Shown here piece by piece: positions 24,725-31,688 of a DNA stretch of 64,000 nt. A program made the translations under genes and the position numbers. Each line of letters begins with the position of its first letter. The stretch's first letter is position 1. This stretch comes from Streptomyces humidus (GTDB taxonomy: Bacteria; Actinomycetota; Actinomycetes; Streptomycetales; Streptomycetaceae). The stretch is from positions 186,001 to 250,000 of the forward strand of contig NZ_BMTL01000007.1 in assembly GCF_014649655.1 (NCBI RefSeq). The letters are read 5' to 3'. The notes beneath the pieces are model-generated. The model saw only the letters and a program-made list of their open reading frames with translations. It was not told where the DNA came from and made no database searches.

Positions 24725-26068
24725 CTATGCCCTGGCGTCGAAGTTGCCGGACCCCCTGCGGCTGAGGACGAAGTCGTAGACAGTCCGGCGGTACCAGTGG
24801 TCTTGAAGGACCCGGGGCTTTCCGCCGTCCCCGGCCGTCCGGTCGGCGAACGGGACCTGCCCGCGGGCGTGGTAGGCGTGGATGGTCTCGCGCGCGAGGG
24901 GTTCGCCGCGGGTGGCCATGCCCAGCACCTCGGCGAAGTCGTAGATGTCCAGCAGGTCCAGGGGGTCGCCCTCAGGCAGCGGGTTGACCAATGCCGGCCC
25001 GGTGCCCTTGGCGGCCGCCCATACGTGTGGGCGGTGCTCCTTCACCCACGCGTCGACCGCGTGCGCGGCATACGTGCGCGGACGGGTGCGCAGGGGCGTC
25101 GGGAAGGCCCGGCGGATGACCTTCTTGCCGTCTCCCTTCTCCTTGACGCTGATCCACTGCAGCCCGGTGCGCTCGGAGACGCCATACCGCGGGCCGATCA
25201 TCTCCGCGGTCAATTCCGTCTGCTCACCGCGGGCTTCGGACACCGACTCATCCGCCGGCGCCGGCTCGACCTGGACGTCGGCAGAGGAGTCGGCTGCCGA
25301 CGTCTCGGGCCACGCCTGACCCGTCAGTTCCGTACGACGCTGGGCCGCGGTCCAGGACCGCCGGCGGTTGTGCCGGACCCACTCGTCCACCTCGGCCGCG
25401 CTGTAGCCGTTCTCGCCGGCCTCGGGGAACCCCTCAACGCGGGTCCACCCCCTGGCCGTCTGACCGCTCACGCTGTACGTGCTCGCGATGGCTTGGGCAT
25501 CGACGTACCCCGTCCGCGCGGTGGAAGCACGTTCCGAGCTCTCGCCGGCGGCTGCAGGGGCCTGTTCAGCGACCGCCGGCTCCTCCGACGTCTTCTGGCG
25601 GCGCATGCGACGAGGCCGGTTCACGAACTCGTATGCCGTCTCGCGGAACCACATGCGTTCCGTCACCTCCGGCCGCTCCCCGTCCCCCGGCTTGCGGTCG
25701 GGCCCCGGCATCTTCTTCCGGGAGATGTACGTCCGCAGGGTGACCTCGGGCACCGGTTCCTTCCGCCCGAGGGCCTTGCCCTCCCAGGCGGCGATGTCCG
25801 ACAGCTTCACCAGGTCCTTCGGACCGCCCTCAGGCAGGCCGTACGGGTTGTCCGAGTCCTGCCCCTGCGCCCAGTAGACCGGGAGGTTCTCGCGCAGCCA
25901 GTCGTCCACCAGCGCAGCGTCGCGGACCAGGGTTCGCCCAGGACCGGACGGCCATCCCTCCGGAAAGCCCTCGAGCGTGACCCAGTAGGCCACGTTGGCT
26001 TCGTTGACCTTGTACTTGGTCGCGATGTCCTGCGAGGTCACAAGTTCATCGGCGTCGGCGGGAATCAC
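24725..26068 (-). CDS. Protein with repeated MerR/excisionase-like DNA-binding modules
   Basis: A 447-residue protein built from repeats. Three short modules begin VTSQDIATKYKVNEANVAYW, VDAQAIASTYSVSGQTARGW and LTAEMIGPRYGVSERTGLQW, each a helix-turn-helix of MerR/Xis type followed by a GFPE-like or related wing. They alternate with longer modules that end in WFRETAYEFVNRP and WYRRTVYDFVLSR. Linkers are Ala/Pro/Glu-rich. Such beads-on-a-string architecture suggests binding to an array of sites. GTG 26068 has AAGGAG. Promoter P6 lies about 150 bases upstream. The function is not known; a regulator or DNA-organising protein is likely. Confidence 0.75.
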   Translation of the reverse strand: MIPADADELVTSQDIATKYKVNEANVAYWVTLEGFPEGWPSGPGRTLVRDAALVDDWLRENLPVYWAQGQDSDNPYGLPEGGPKDLVKLSDIAAWEGKALGRKEPVPEVTLRTYISRKKMPGPDRKPGDGERPEVTERMWFRETAYEFVNRPRRMRRQKTSEEPAVAEQAPAAAGESSERASTARTGYVDAQAIASTYSVSGQTARGWTRVEGFPEAGENGYSAAEVDEWVRHNRRRSWTAAQRRTELTGQAWPETSAADSSADVQVEPAPADESVSEARGEQTELTAEMIGPRYGVSERTGLQWISVKEKGDGKKVIRRAFPTPLRTRPRTYAAHAVDAWVKEHRPHVWAAAKGTGPALVNPLPEGDPLDLLDIYDFAEVLGMATRGEPLARETIHAYHARGQVPFADRTAGDGGKPRVLQDHWYRRTVYDFVLSRRGSGNFDARA

Positions 26069-26215
26069 TGATACTCCTTGTCGGACCGGCAGTGAACCCG
26101 CAGGCCGTAGTCGTGGCCCCGAGGGTGGGGGCCTGGATGGAACGAGCTCGAGCTGTGACCGGCATCGCCGGCTCCTCTCCGTGCCGGCGCCCTCGATCGT
26201 GCAGGGGCAGGCGCT

Positions 26216-26244
26216 AAAGTACATCACGTTTGGCTAATAGGCAA
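26216..26244 (-). promoter_or_regulatory. Promoter P6 (P-box family)
   Basis: On the minus strand: -35 TTGCCT (26239-26244), 17 bases, -10 TACTTT (26216-26221). It is the most divergent spacer of the family. Confidence 0.72.
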
Positions 26245-26254
26245 CGTCAGTGCC

Positions 26255-26312
26255 CGTGGGGGCGCCTTCGGGGAGGGGCGGATCACCGCCCCTCCCCGAA
26301 GGCACCCCCACG
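26255..26312 (-). terminator. Strong terminator after Gp88-like gene
   Basis: A 27-base stem with a single mismatch and an ATCA loop. It is the longest hairpin in the window, between the stop at 26320 and promoter P6. Confidence 0.8.
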
Positions 26313-26319
26313 TGAGCGG

Positions 26320-27090
26320 TCAGTGCGCGAGGGCAAAGTCCTGGTCCGTGCCCGAGTTCTTCGCGCGGAGCTTCTTGTCGCGCGCCCGCTGAAGGCTGCC
26401 GAATGTCTCCTGCCCTTGCTTCTTGAGAAGGTGAGGGATCCGATTGGCCGGGATTCCCACAAGAGGGGACTCGCTGAGAACAGAAAGGAGGTCGGATTCG
26501 GTCTGGTCGGTGTAGTCGGCGGCGATCAGCGCCTCCACGGTTGGGAAAACGTCCGCGTGCCGCTCGGTCTTCAAGTCGATGAGGTGATCCTCCTTCCCGC
26601 CCAGGCTCCAGCACCAGAGGAAATTTTCGGGTGCATCGTCCACAACCAGCCGACGAAAGCGGCTGATTTCCTTGGTGTAGCAGTAAAAACGGACTCCCGG
26701 CGAATTCCTCATGATGCGCGTCCAAGTGAGGAGGTATTCATCGGAAAAGAACTCGCCTGAATCATGCAAGCGAATCCACTTTCCGGCGTATCGCTTATGG
26801 CTGAGTTCTTCCGTCATTCGCCTCTCGAACTCTTCGGGGGCGTCCCGGCAGAGGAGAAGATTTCGAATGTGAGCTGCGCGGACATTCTTGAACCGGTACG
26901 TGCCGACCCGGGCATAGCACAACTGGGCGCACACGCCCGCCTGGGGGCAGACGTTGAAATGACTGCCGTCAGGCATTTCGATCACAAAAGCCGGAAGCGT
27001 CCAGTTGAATACGCCGATCCTCCTCAGGTCCGAGTTCTGGGTGAGGAGCCGCTTGGGCTTGGTGCTGCCGGTCGTGTTGTTCTCAGACAT
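26320..27090 (-). CDS. Phage Gp88-like protein
   Basis: A 256-residue protein. It resembles the gene-product-88 family of actinophages: VCPQAGVCAQLCYA (Cys 5-3 spacing, near residue 48), RLHDSGEFFSDEYLL (near 110) and GVRFYCYTKEI (near 140). The biochemical role of the family is unknown; the Cys triplet suggests metal or Fe-S binding. The coding sequence is visibly richer in A and T than its neighbours, a sign of acquisition from another genome. ATG 27090 has GAGGAA and overlaps the upstream stop by a few bases. A strong terminator follows. Confidence 0.75.
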   Translation of the reverse strand: MSENNTTGSTKPKRLLTQNSDLRRIGVFNWTLPAFVIEMPDGSHFNVCPQAGVCAQLCYARVGTYRFKNVRAAHIRNLLLCRDAPEEFERRMTEELSHKRYAGKWIRLHDSGEFFSDEYLLTWTRIMRNSPGVRFYCYTKEISRFRRLVVDDAPENFLWCWSLGGKEDHLIDLKTERHADVFPTVEALIAADYTDQTESDLLSVLSESPLVGIPANRIPHLLKKQGQETFGSLQRARDKKLRAKNSGTDQDFALAH

Positions 27091-27556
27091 CTCGTTCCTC
27101 GTGCTTCGAAGGGGAGGAGTGGGTGGGTGAAATGCCGGGGCAGCCGACATGGGGGCGGACGCACGCGTGGATTCCCAGCGCGGTCACGCCGCCGTCGGCT
27201 CTCGCGAGCACGGCGAGTCCTTTGGCGATGGCGGTGCGCGCACTGCGCTGGTGGTGGCCGCCGTACTGCGCGTCGTCGCCGTGGCTGGCGATCAGGTCGG
27301 CGGCTCGCGCCGAGACGCGCGCAATCTCGAACTCCGGGAGGTCCCGGAACTCGGCGATGCACAGCGGAACCATGAACAGCAGCCACGTCACCCACGCCGG
27401 TGACGCCGAAGTCGGGGCGTCTTTGCGGACGTCGACGACCCGGCCGAAGGGGCCGTGTGCGTCAGGGGTGGGCTGGGGGGCCGGCTCGTGCTGCACAGGT
27501 TCTTTGCCGGCGGAGGGGCCGGGTATTGCTGTCGTCATGGTGAGGTGTCGCTTCAT
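27083..27556 (-). CDS. Hypothetical protein
   Basis: A 157-residue protein of unknown family. The start is uncertain: ATG 27556 and ATG 27538 (MTTAIPGPSAG) are in frame and neither has a clear ribosome site; a terminator hairpin ends at 27561. It carries a short hydrophobic stretch WVTWLLFMVPLCIAEF and a His-rich centre. The stop overlaps the Gp88-like start, indicating coupling. Confidence 0.6.
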   Translation of the reverse strand: MKRHLTMTTAIPGPSAGKEPVQHEPAPQPTPDAHGPFGRVVDVRKDAPTSASPAWVTWLLFMVPLCIAEFRDLPEFEIARVSARAADLIASHGDDAQYGGHHQRSARTAIAKGLAVLARADGGVTALGIHACVRPHVGCPGISPTHSSPSKHEERDV

Positions 27557-27560
27557 GCAG

Positions 27561-27591
27561 GGCGCCCCCGGCTGCATCAGCCGGGGGCGCC
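27561..27591 (-). terminator. Intergenic hairpin after gene 27614-28120
   Basis: A perfect 14-base stem GGCGCCCCCGGCTG / CAGCCGGGGGCGCC with a 3-base loop. The next gene starts immediately below, so this may attenuate rather than end transcription. Confidence 0.7.
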
Positions 27592-27613
27592 AGTGGGCAA
27601 GGGGGGAGCGCGA

Positions 27614-28120
27614 TCAGTCGCCGCGTGCGAGGCAGCCCGCGGCGTGCGCGGGGGAGGTACGGAGGCGGGGGGATCCCCCGAGCGTGTCGCGGGCCTGGAG
27701 GAGGTAGTCGCCCAGGTCCTCAAGGGAGTTGATTTCCTCGGCGGGAACCGGCGCGCCGCACCGCTCGCACGGGGCGAGGAGGTCGAAGACGAGGCGGCGG
27801 CGGTCGTCGTAGCTCGCGAGGAAGGTCAGCGTCCTGTCCGCGAAGGGGATGGACAGCGCCACCGCGGGGAAGTGCTGGCCGTCCGCGACGAGCGGATGGA
27901 TGTCGTCGTCCTTGGCACGGATGCTGACCGGGCGGTTGAGGGAGCGCAGCGAGAGGCGGTGGCGCAGCACCGCCTCCACCCAGTGCAGTTCGGCGTCCTG
28001 ACTGTGGAGGGCCGGGTCCGGGCCGATCTGAGCGGGCTGACCGGTCCGGGCGCGCTTCACCGCGGCCGTAACGGCTGCGTTCTCGACGTAGTTGAAGGGC
28101 TTCTTCATGGTGCTCGGCAT
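27614..28120 (-). CDS. Hypothetical protein, first gene after P7
   Basis: A 168-residue soluble protein. ATG 28120 has GGAGA; an internal ATG at 28108 (MKKPFNYVENAAV) is less favoured. The C-terminal part has CERCGAPVPAEEINSLEDLG, a CxxC that may bind zinc with a further Cys near the end. Promoter P7 lies about 125 bases upstream. Family not recognised. Confidence 0.7.
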   Translation of the reverse strand: MPSTMKKPFNYVENAAVTAAVKRARTGQPAQIGPDPALHSQDAELHWVEAVLRHRLSLRSLNRPVSIRAKDDDIHPLVADGQHFPAVALSIPFADRTLTFLASYDDRRRLVFDLLAPCERCGAPVPAEEINSLEDLGDYLLQARDTLGGSPRLRTSPAHAAGCLARGD

Positions 28121-28245
28121 GGGGTCTCCGAGAAGGGTCAGGCCCGTGATCGGCACGCTGGCGCGTGTCAGGGTCACCAGGGCTGGAGTCGATGGCCGCG
28201 AACTGCGGCTCCGGCCGGCGGGGTCTTCCCCGTCCGACACGCACC

Positions 28246-28274
28246 ACAATACATATTGAAAGACGAATACGCAA
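28246..28274 (-). promoter_or_regulatory. Promoter P7 (P-box family)
   Basis: On the minus strand: -35 TTGCGT (28269-28274), 17 bases, -10 TATTGT (28246-28251). The block CAATA-TG-TATTG around the -10 is a perfect short palindrome here. Confidence 0.85.
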
Positions 28275-28350
28275 CGCATCGCTTGAAGTGACGGCCGCCC
28301 AGCTGCTGCTCCTGGGAGAGCAGCAGCGCGGCCGGCCGGTGGACGCCGGA

Positions 28351-28779
28351 CTACGCCGGCGAGGCGGTGAGCTGTCCGACCTGGTCGAGCAGGAGCTGGG
28401 CCCGGGCGAACGCGGCTGCCTTGTGACCGTACGACGGAACGACCAGGTGCATGGTCTCGTGAGCCAACGCGCGGTCCGCTTCCTCGCGCGTCGTCACCAG
28501 CTGGAGGTTGACGGCCATCAACGGCACCTTCAGCCGCGCGCTCTTCGGGCCCAGATACACCTGGGCTGCGTAGTGCGAGAGGAACGGCATGCCGCTGATC
28601 GACGCGTACGCCGCGAGGTCCAAGACGAGGTGGAAGTCTCGCTGCGAGACGGAGGCGAACTGCTTCGCTCGCCGGCGCAGCCAATGCACGTCGACAGGCA
28701 GGTTCCGCTCGTCCTCCGGCAGCGGGCTCCGCAGTTCGGCGTGCCGCTGCTCCGTTACCGGGTGGGCTCGATCTGCCAT
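28351..28779 (-). CDS. Putative HExxH zinc metallopeptidase
   Basis: A 142-residue protein. LAHETMHLVVPSYGHKAAAF near residues 104-123 contains HETMH, the HExxH zinc-binding motif, within a helix, with a further His in YGHKAA that could be the third ligand. The preceding region (SGMPFLSHYAAQVYLG) is beta-like. Size and motif recall small ImmA/IrrE-type or SprT-like proteases, but no family is certain. ATG 28779 has GAGGAGG. It lies downstream of the 29421-34716 block on the same strand. Confidence 0.65.
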   Translation of the reverse strand: MADRAHPVTEQRHAELRSPLPEDERNLPVDVHWLRRRAKQFASVSQRDFHLVLDLAAYASISGMPFLSHYAAQVYLGPKSARLKVPLMAVNLQLVTTREEADRALAHETMHLVVPSYGHKAAAFARAQLLLDQVGQLTASPA

Positions 28780-28941
28780 GTGCTTCCTCCTCTCGGGCGC
28801 AGTCTGGACCTTGCGTCGATGCCGGTCGGCATGCGGCCGGCGCAGCGAGACCTCCCGGTTCCTCTGCGCGGCCGCCGGGGCCTCGAGGCCATCATGCCAA
28901 CACGCCCCTTGCTCGCCTCTTCGGTGCCGGCGCCGGGACCC

Positions 28942-29406
28942 TCATGCGTACCGTCCATGCCATGAGTCGGCGTCCAGGCGCTTGAGCGCGGCGTCCTCGT
29001 CGGGGGCGAGCCGGTTGGTGAAGTCGTCCCAGTGGATCAGCTGCTCCAGCTCAGGGCCGTCGGCCGGCTCGATGCGTGCTCGCTGCCCACTGGTCAGGTC
29101 TATCTCCACCCCGTCGTCGACAAGGGTGCCGCGAGCGCAGGTCAGGGAGCGCCGGCGGGTGGCGTTGAGATTGAACAGGTAGCCGCCGCCGTTGTCCTCG
29201 CCGCCAACCAGCGGCCGGATCCACAGAACCTGCTCTGGCTCATCCTCGTCCTCGACCCGGTGGTGCCGGGCGAGGGCGGCGCGGAAGACCTCCGTCCCGT
29301 CCGGGTCCCACACGATCAGGCGCGCGCCGGCGTCCACCGGGTCGCCCGTGGGGCTGTGGTTGCCCGCGACCAGGTCCGAGAATCGCTGTCGCCACTGCTG
29401 TGTCAT
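28942..29406 (-). CDS. Hypothetical protein
   Basis: A 154-residue acidic soluble protein of unknown family. ATG 29406 has AAGGAG at good spacing and lies 14 bases below the stop of the 755-residue protein gene, so it is probably the last gene of that operon. It may act with the large proteins, for example as a chaperone or immunity factor; this is position-based inference only. Confidence 0.7.
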   Translation of the reverse strand: MTQQWRQRFSDLVAGNHSPTGDPVDAGARLIVWDPDGTEVFRAALARHHRVEDEDEPEQVLWIRPLVGGEDNGGGYLFNLNATRRRSLTCARGTLVDDGVEIDLTSGQRARIEPADGPELEQLIHWDDFTNRLAPDEDAALKRLDADSWHGRYA

Positions 29407-29420
29407 TCGATCGCTCCTTG

Positions 29421-31688
29421 TCAGCTGTAGTCGTCGGTCGTGCACAGGACATCCTCAACGGCCTTCCCGCCCATGTGGGTGATGCCACGTGAGGCGAGGG
29501 AAGCGAGGATGGTGGTGCGCTCCGCGGCGGTGTGGCACACGATCCGGCTGGGCGCCTCCGCTCCGAACAGGTCGAGCCCGTTCCTGAACATGACCTCGTT
29601 GCCGGCGGCGGAGAATTTCGCGATCTTCATCGGGTCGCGGGTGATCGCGCTCTCGTTGTAGTTGTGGTGCGCGGGGTTGATGGCGCCGAAGTGGTCGCCG
29701 TTGTAGGCGTAGTAGTCACTGCGTCGCATCAGCACGCTCGGGTCGTCCCAGATCAGCATGCCGCCGCTCGGCTGACTGGGAGTCTTCTTGACCCGCAGGA
29801 ACACGCTGTTGGCGCCGCCAGTCATCTTGTCGGCCTGCTCGCTCATGCCGAGTCCGCCGCCGATGCCCATGACGGCCCGCTTCTCCGTGGAGGCCAGTAC
29901 GCCGGTTCCCAGGAGACTGGCGAGCGCACCGCCGTGGAGACCATGGGTCAGGGACCTCCCCTTGAACGCCCCCTGAATCTCGGCCTGCTTCCCCGTCACG
30001 TCGAAGCGAGACCACGTCAGCCACTTGCCGGACGTCGACGGTGTCGGCTCGTAGCCCGGGCTGGCCGCCAGTGCGGCCCCGTCCGAGAATCCGGAGGCCT
30101 TGGCCACGGCGTCCCGGACGACCTCAACCTTCATCGGCAGCACCTTGTGGGCGGCCTCCAACTGGATCCGCTTCATCGCCGTCTGCAGGGCCCCGCTGTC
30201 GAGGCCCATGAGGGTCTCCATCCGCTGGTGCACGATCTCCTGGACCTGAAGGTCCTGAAGTCCCTGAGCCGTGTCCATGGCCGCCTGCATGCCGGCGGCC
30301 CCACCGAGCCCCTGCGCCTGGATGTTGTTCGACAGGTACGTCCACTCACCCTCGGCCGCGGTCATCGGCTTGTTCATCAGGTGCAGTTGCTCCAGGCGCT
30401 CCACGAGGTCCTTGCCGTGGCCGGCGCCGGCCGGGGCGTGGACTTCGAGCTGCCCGCGAAGCGAGAACTCCGTGTGCTTCGGGTCGTTGTCCTTGTACGG
30501 GCGGTAGACGGCGGTCCAGCCGTCCCCCATGTCGATCTCGTACTCGGTGCCGTTGGCGGAGCTGCGGGTGACGCCGTCCCAGGACGACTGGCCCGTCTCC
30601 GGGTCGAGGGACGCCTTGATCCGGCTGGCCTTGCGGACCGTCGCGGCGAGCGTGCCGGGCTCCGGCTCCCCGTTGGGCACCGGTATCTGCTTGGTGACCA
30701 TCTTGGTCTCGGTCACCTCGTAGGCGTCCATCCACGGCATGACCGACCCGCCGTTGTCGATCTTGTCCTTCACGACGTTCAGCTGGTCCATGTAGTGCTG
30801 GGCCATGGCCTTCTCGTCGTCGCTGATCGACGGGTCGCTCAGGACGGCGGACACCGCGTCGACGGCCGCCTGGTGCTTGGCGATCGACGCATCCGACATC
30901 TCGGAGCCGGTCTTCAGCTTGTGCTGCACCGAGCTGACCGCGGTCTTGGTCAGCTCGGCCAGCTTCTTCTCCTTGTCGAGGTCGAGGCGCTCCTTGACCT
31001 CCTCCTCCACCTGGATCTCCTCCATGTGGGTGCCGGGGATGCTCAGCGCGTCGAGGAGCTTCTCCTCGGCCTCCTCGGATATGTGCGTGAGCAGCACCTC
31101 CCGCGGGCCGTCCGGCGAGTCATAGGCGACCAGGGTGGCTTCGGAGTTGATGAAGTCGTCCCCGCCCACGAGGAGCGGCGTGCCGGTCGGCTCGCCGACG
31201 GGGGGCGCGGCCGGCACCGGCGTCAGCGGCGGGTCCGTCTCCTCCTCTTCCTCCTGGACCTCCTCGATGTCGTCGGCGTGGAGCAGTCCAGCCTCCTCCG
31301 CCGGCGCCTCCTCAGCGCTGCCCTGCAGCTCCCCCTCGGCCGCGAGGCCCTCGGGCTCGGCCGAAGCCTCCTGGAGTTCCTCCTCGGGTCCGGTAGCGGA
31401 CACGTCAGGCTCAGGTGCGGGTTCGGCGCCCGGAAGCGCGTCGAGCTCCGCCGGAGCGTCCTCGGCAGCGGGAGCTTCCGCAGGGAGAGCAGGTTCGGCA
31501 AGCAGCTGAGAGAGATCCAGCTCCTCGGGCTCGGGGATGCCCGTGCCTCCCGCGGCCGCGCCCGTGAGGTCGGTCCCCTCGGCCGCATCCGGCGCTCCGG
31601 TGATGTCCGGCGGCGCGGTGGGTGCCTCGGCGAGCGCGGTGGGGCTGACCGCGTAGCTCTGGTGGCTCGACTTGGATCCGGTTCCCAT
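29421..31688 (-). CDS. Very large acidic protein with shared N-terminal tag
   Basis: A 755-residue protein. It begins MGTGSKSSHQSYAVSPT, nearly the same as the 875-residue protein encoded just upstream. Residues 20-170 are Glu/Ala/Pro-rich and probably disordered. A helical middle follows, then a C-terminal region of about 250 residues with compact character (LIWDDPSVLMRRSDYYAYNG; GNEVMFRNGLDLFGAEAPSR), which has a distant flavour of an ADP-ribosyltransferase or phage structural enzyme but no certain match. ATG 31688 overlaps the upstream stop (TGATG). Adjacent to the T4SS operon, it is a candidate transferred effector (inference). Confidence 0.75.
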   Translation of the reverse strand: MGTGSKSSHQSYAVSPTALAEAPTAPPDITGAPDAAEGTDLTGAAAGGTGIPEPEELDLSQLLAEPALPAEAPAAEDAPAELDALPGAEPAPEPDVSATGPEEELQEASAEPEGLAAEGELQGSAEEAPAEEAGLLHADDIEEVQEEEEETDPPLTPVPAAPPVGEPTGTPLLVGGDDFINSEATLVAYDSPDGPREVLLTHISEEAEEKLLDALSIPGTHMEEIQVEEEVKERLDLDKEKKLAELTKTAVSSVQHKLKTGSEMSDASIAKHQAAVDAVSAVLSDPSISDDEKAMAQHYMDQLNVVKDKIDNGGSVMPWMDAYEVTETKMVTKQIPVPNGEPEPGTLAATVRKASRIKASLDPETGQSSWDGVTRSSANGTEYEIDMGDGWTAVYRPYKDNDPKHTEFSLRGQLEVHAPAGAGHGKDLVERLEQLHLMNKPMTAAEGEWTYLSNNIQAQGLGGAAGMQAAMDTAQGLQDLQVQEIVHQRMETLMGLDSGALQTAMKRIQLEAAHKVLPMKVEVVRDAVAKASGFSDGAALAASPGYEPTPSTSGKWLTWSRFDVTGKQAEIQGAFKGRSLTHGLHGGALASLLGTGVLASTEKRAVMGIGGGLGMSEQADKMTGGANSVFLRVKKTPSQPSGGMLIWDDPSVLMRRSDYYAYNGDHFGAINPAHHNYNESAITRDPMKIAKFSAAGNEVMFRNGLDLFGAEAPSRIVCHTAAERTTILASLASRGITHMGGKAVEDVLCTTDDYS

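Noticed and set aside
29421..31688. Confident ADP-ribosyltransferase call for the C-terminus of the 755-residue protein
   Set aside because: Only a loose resemblance was seen; no R-S-E or H-Y-E catalytic set could be pointed to.
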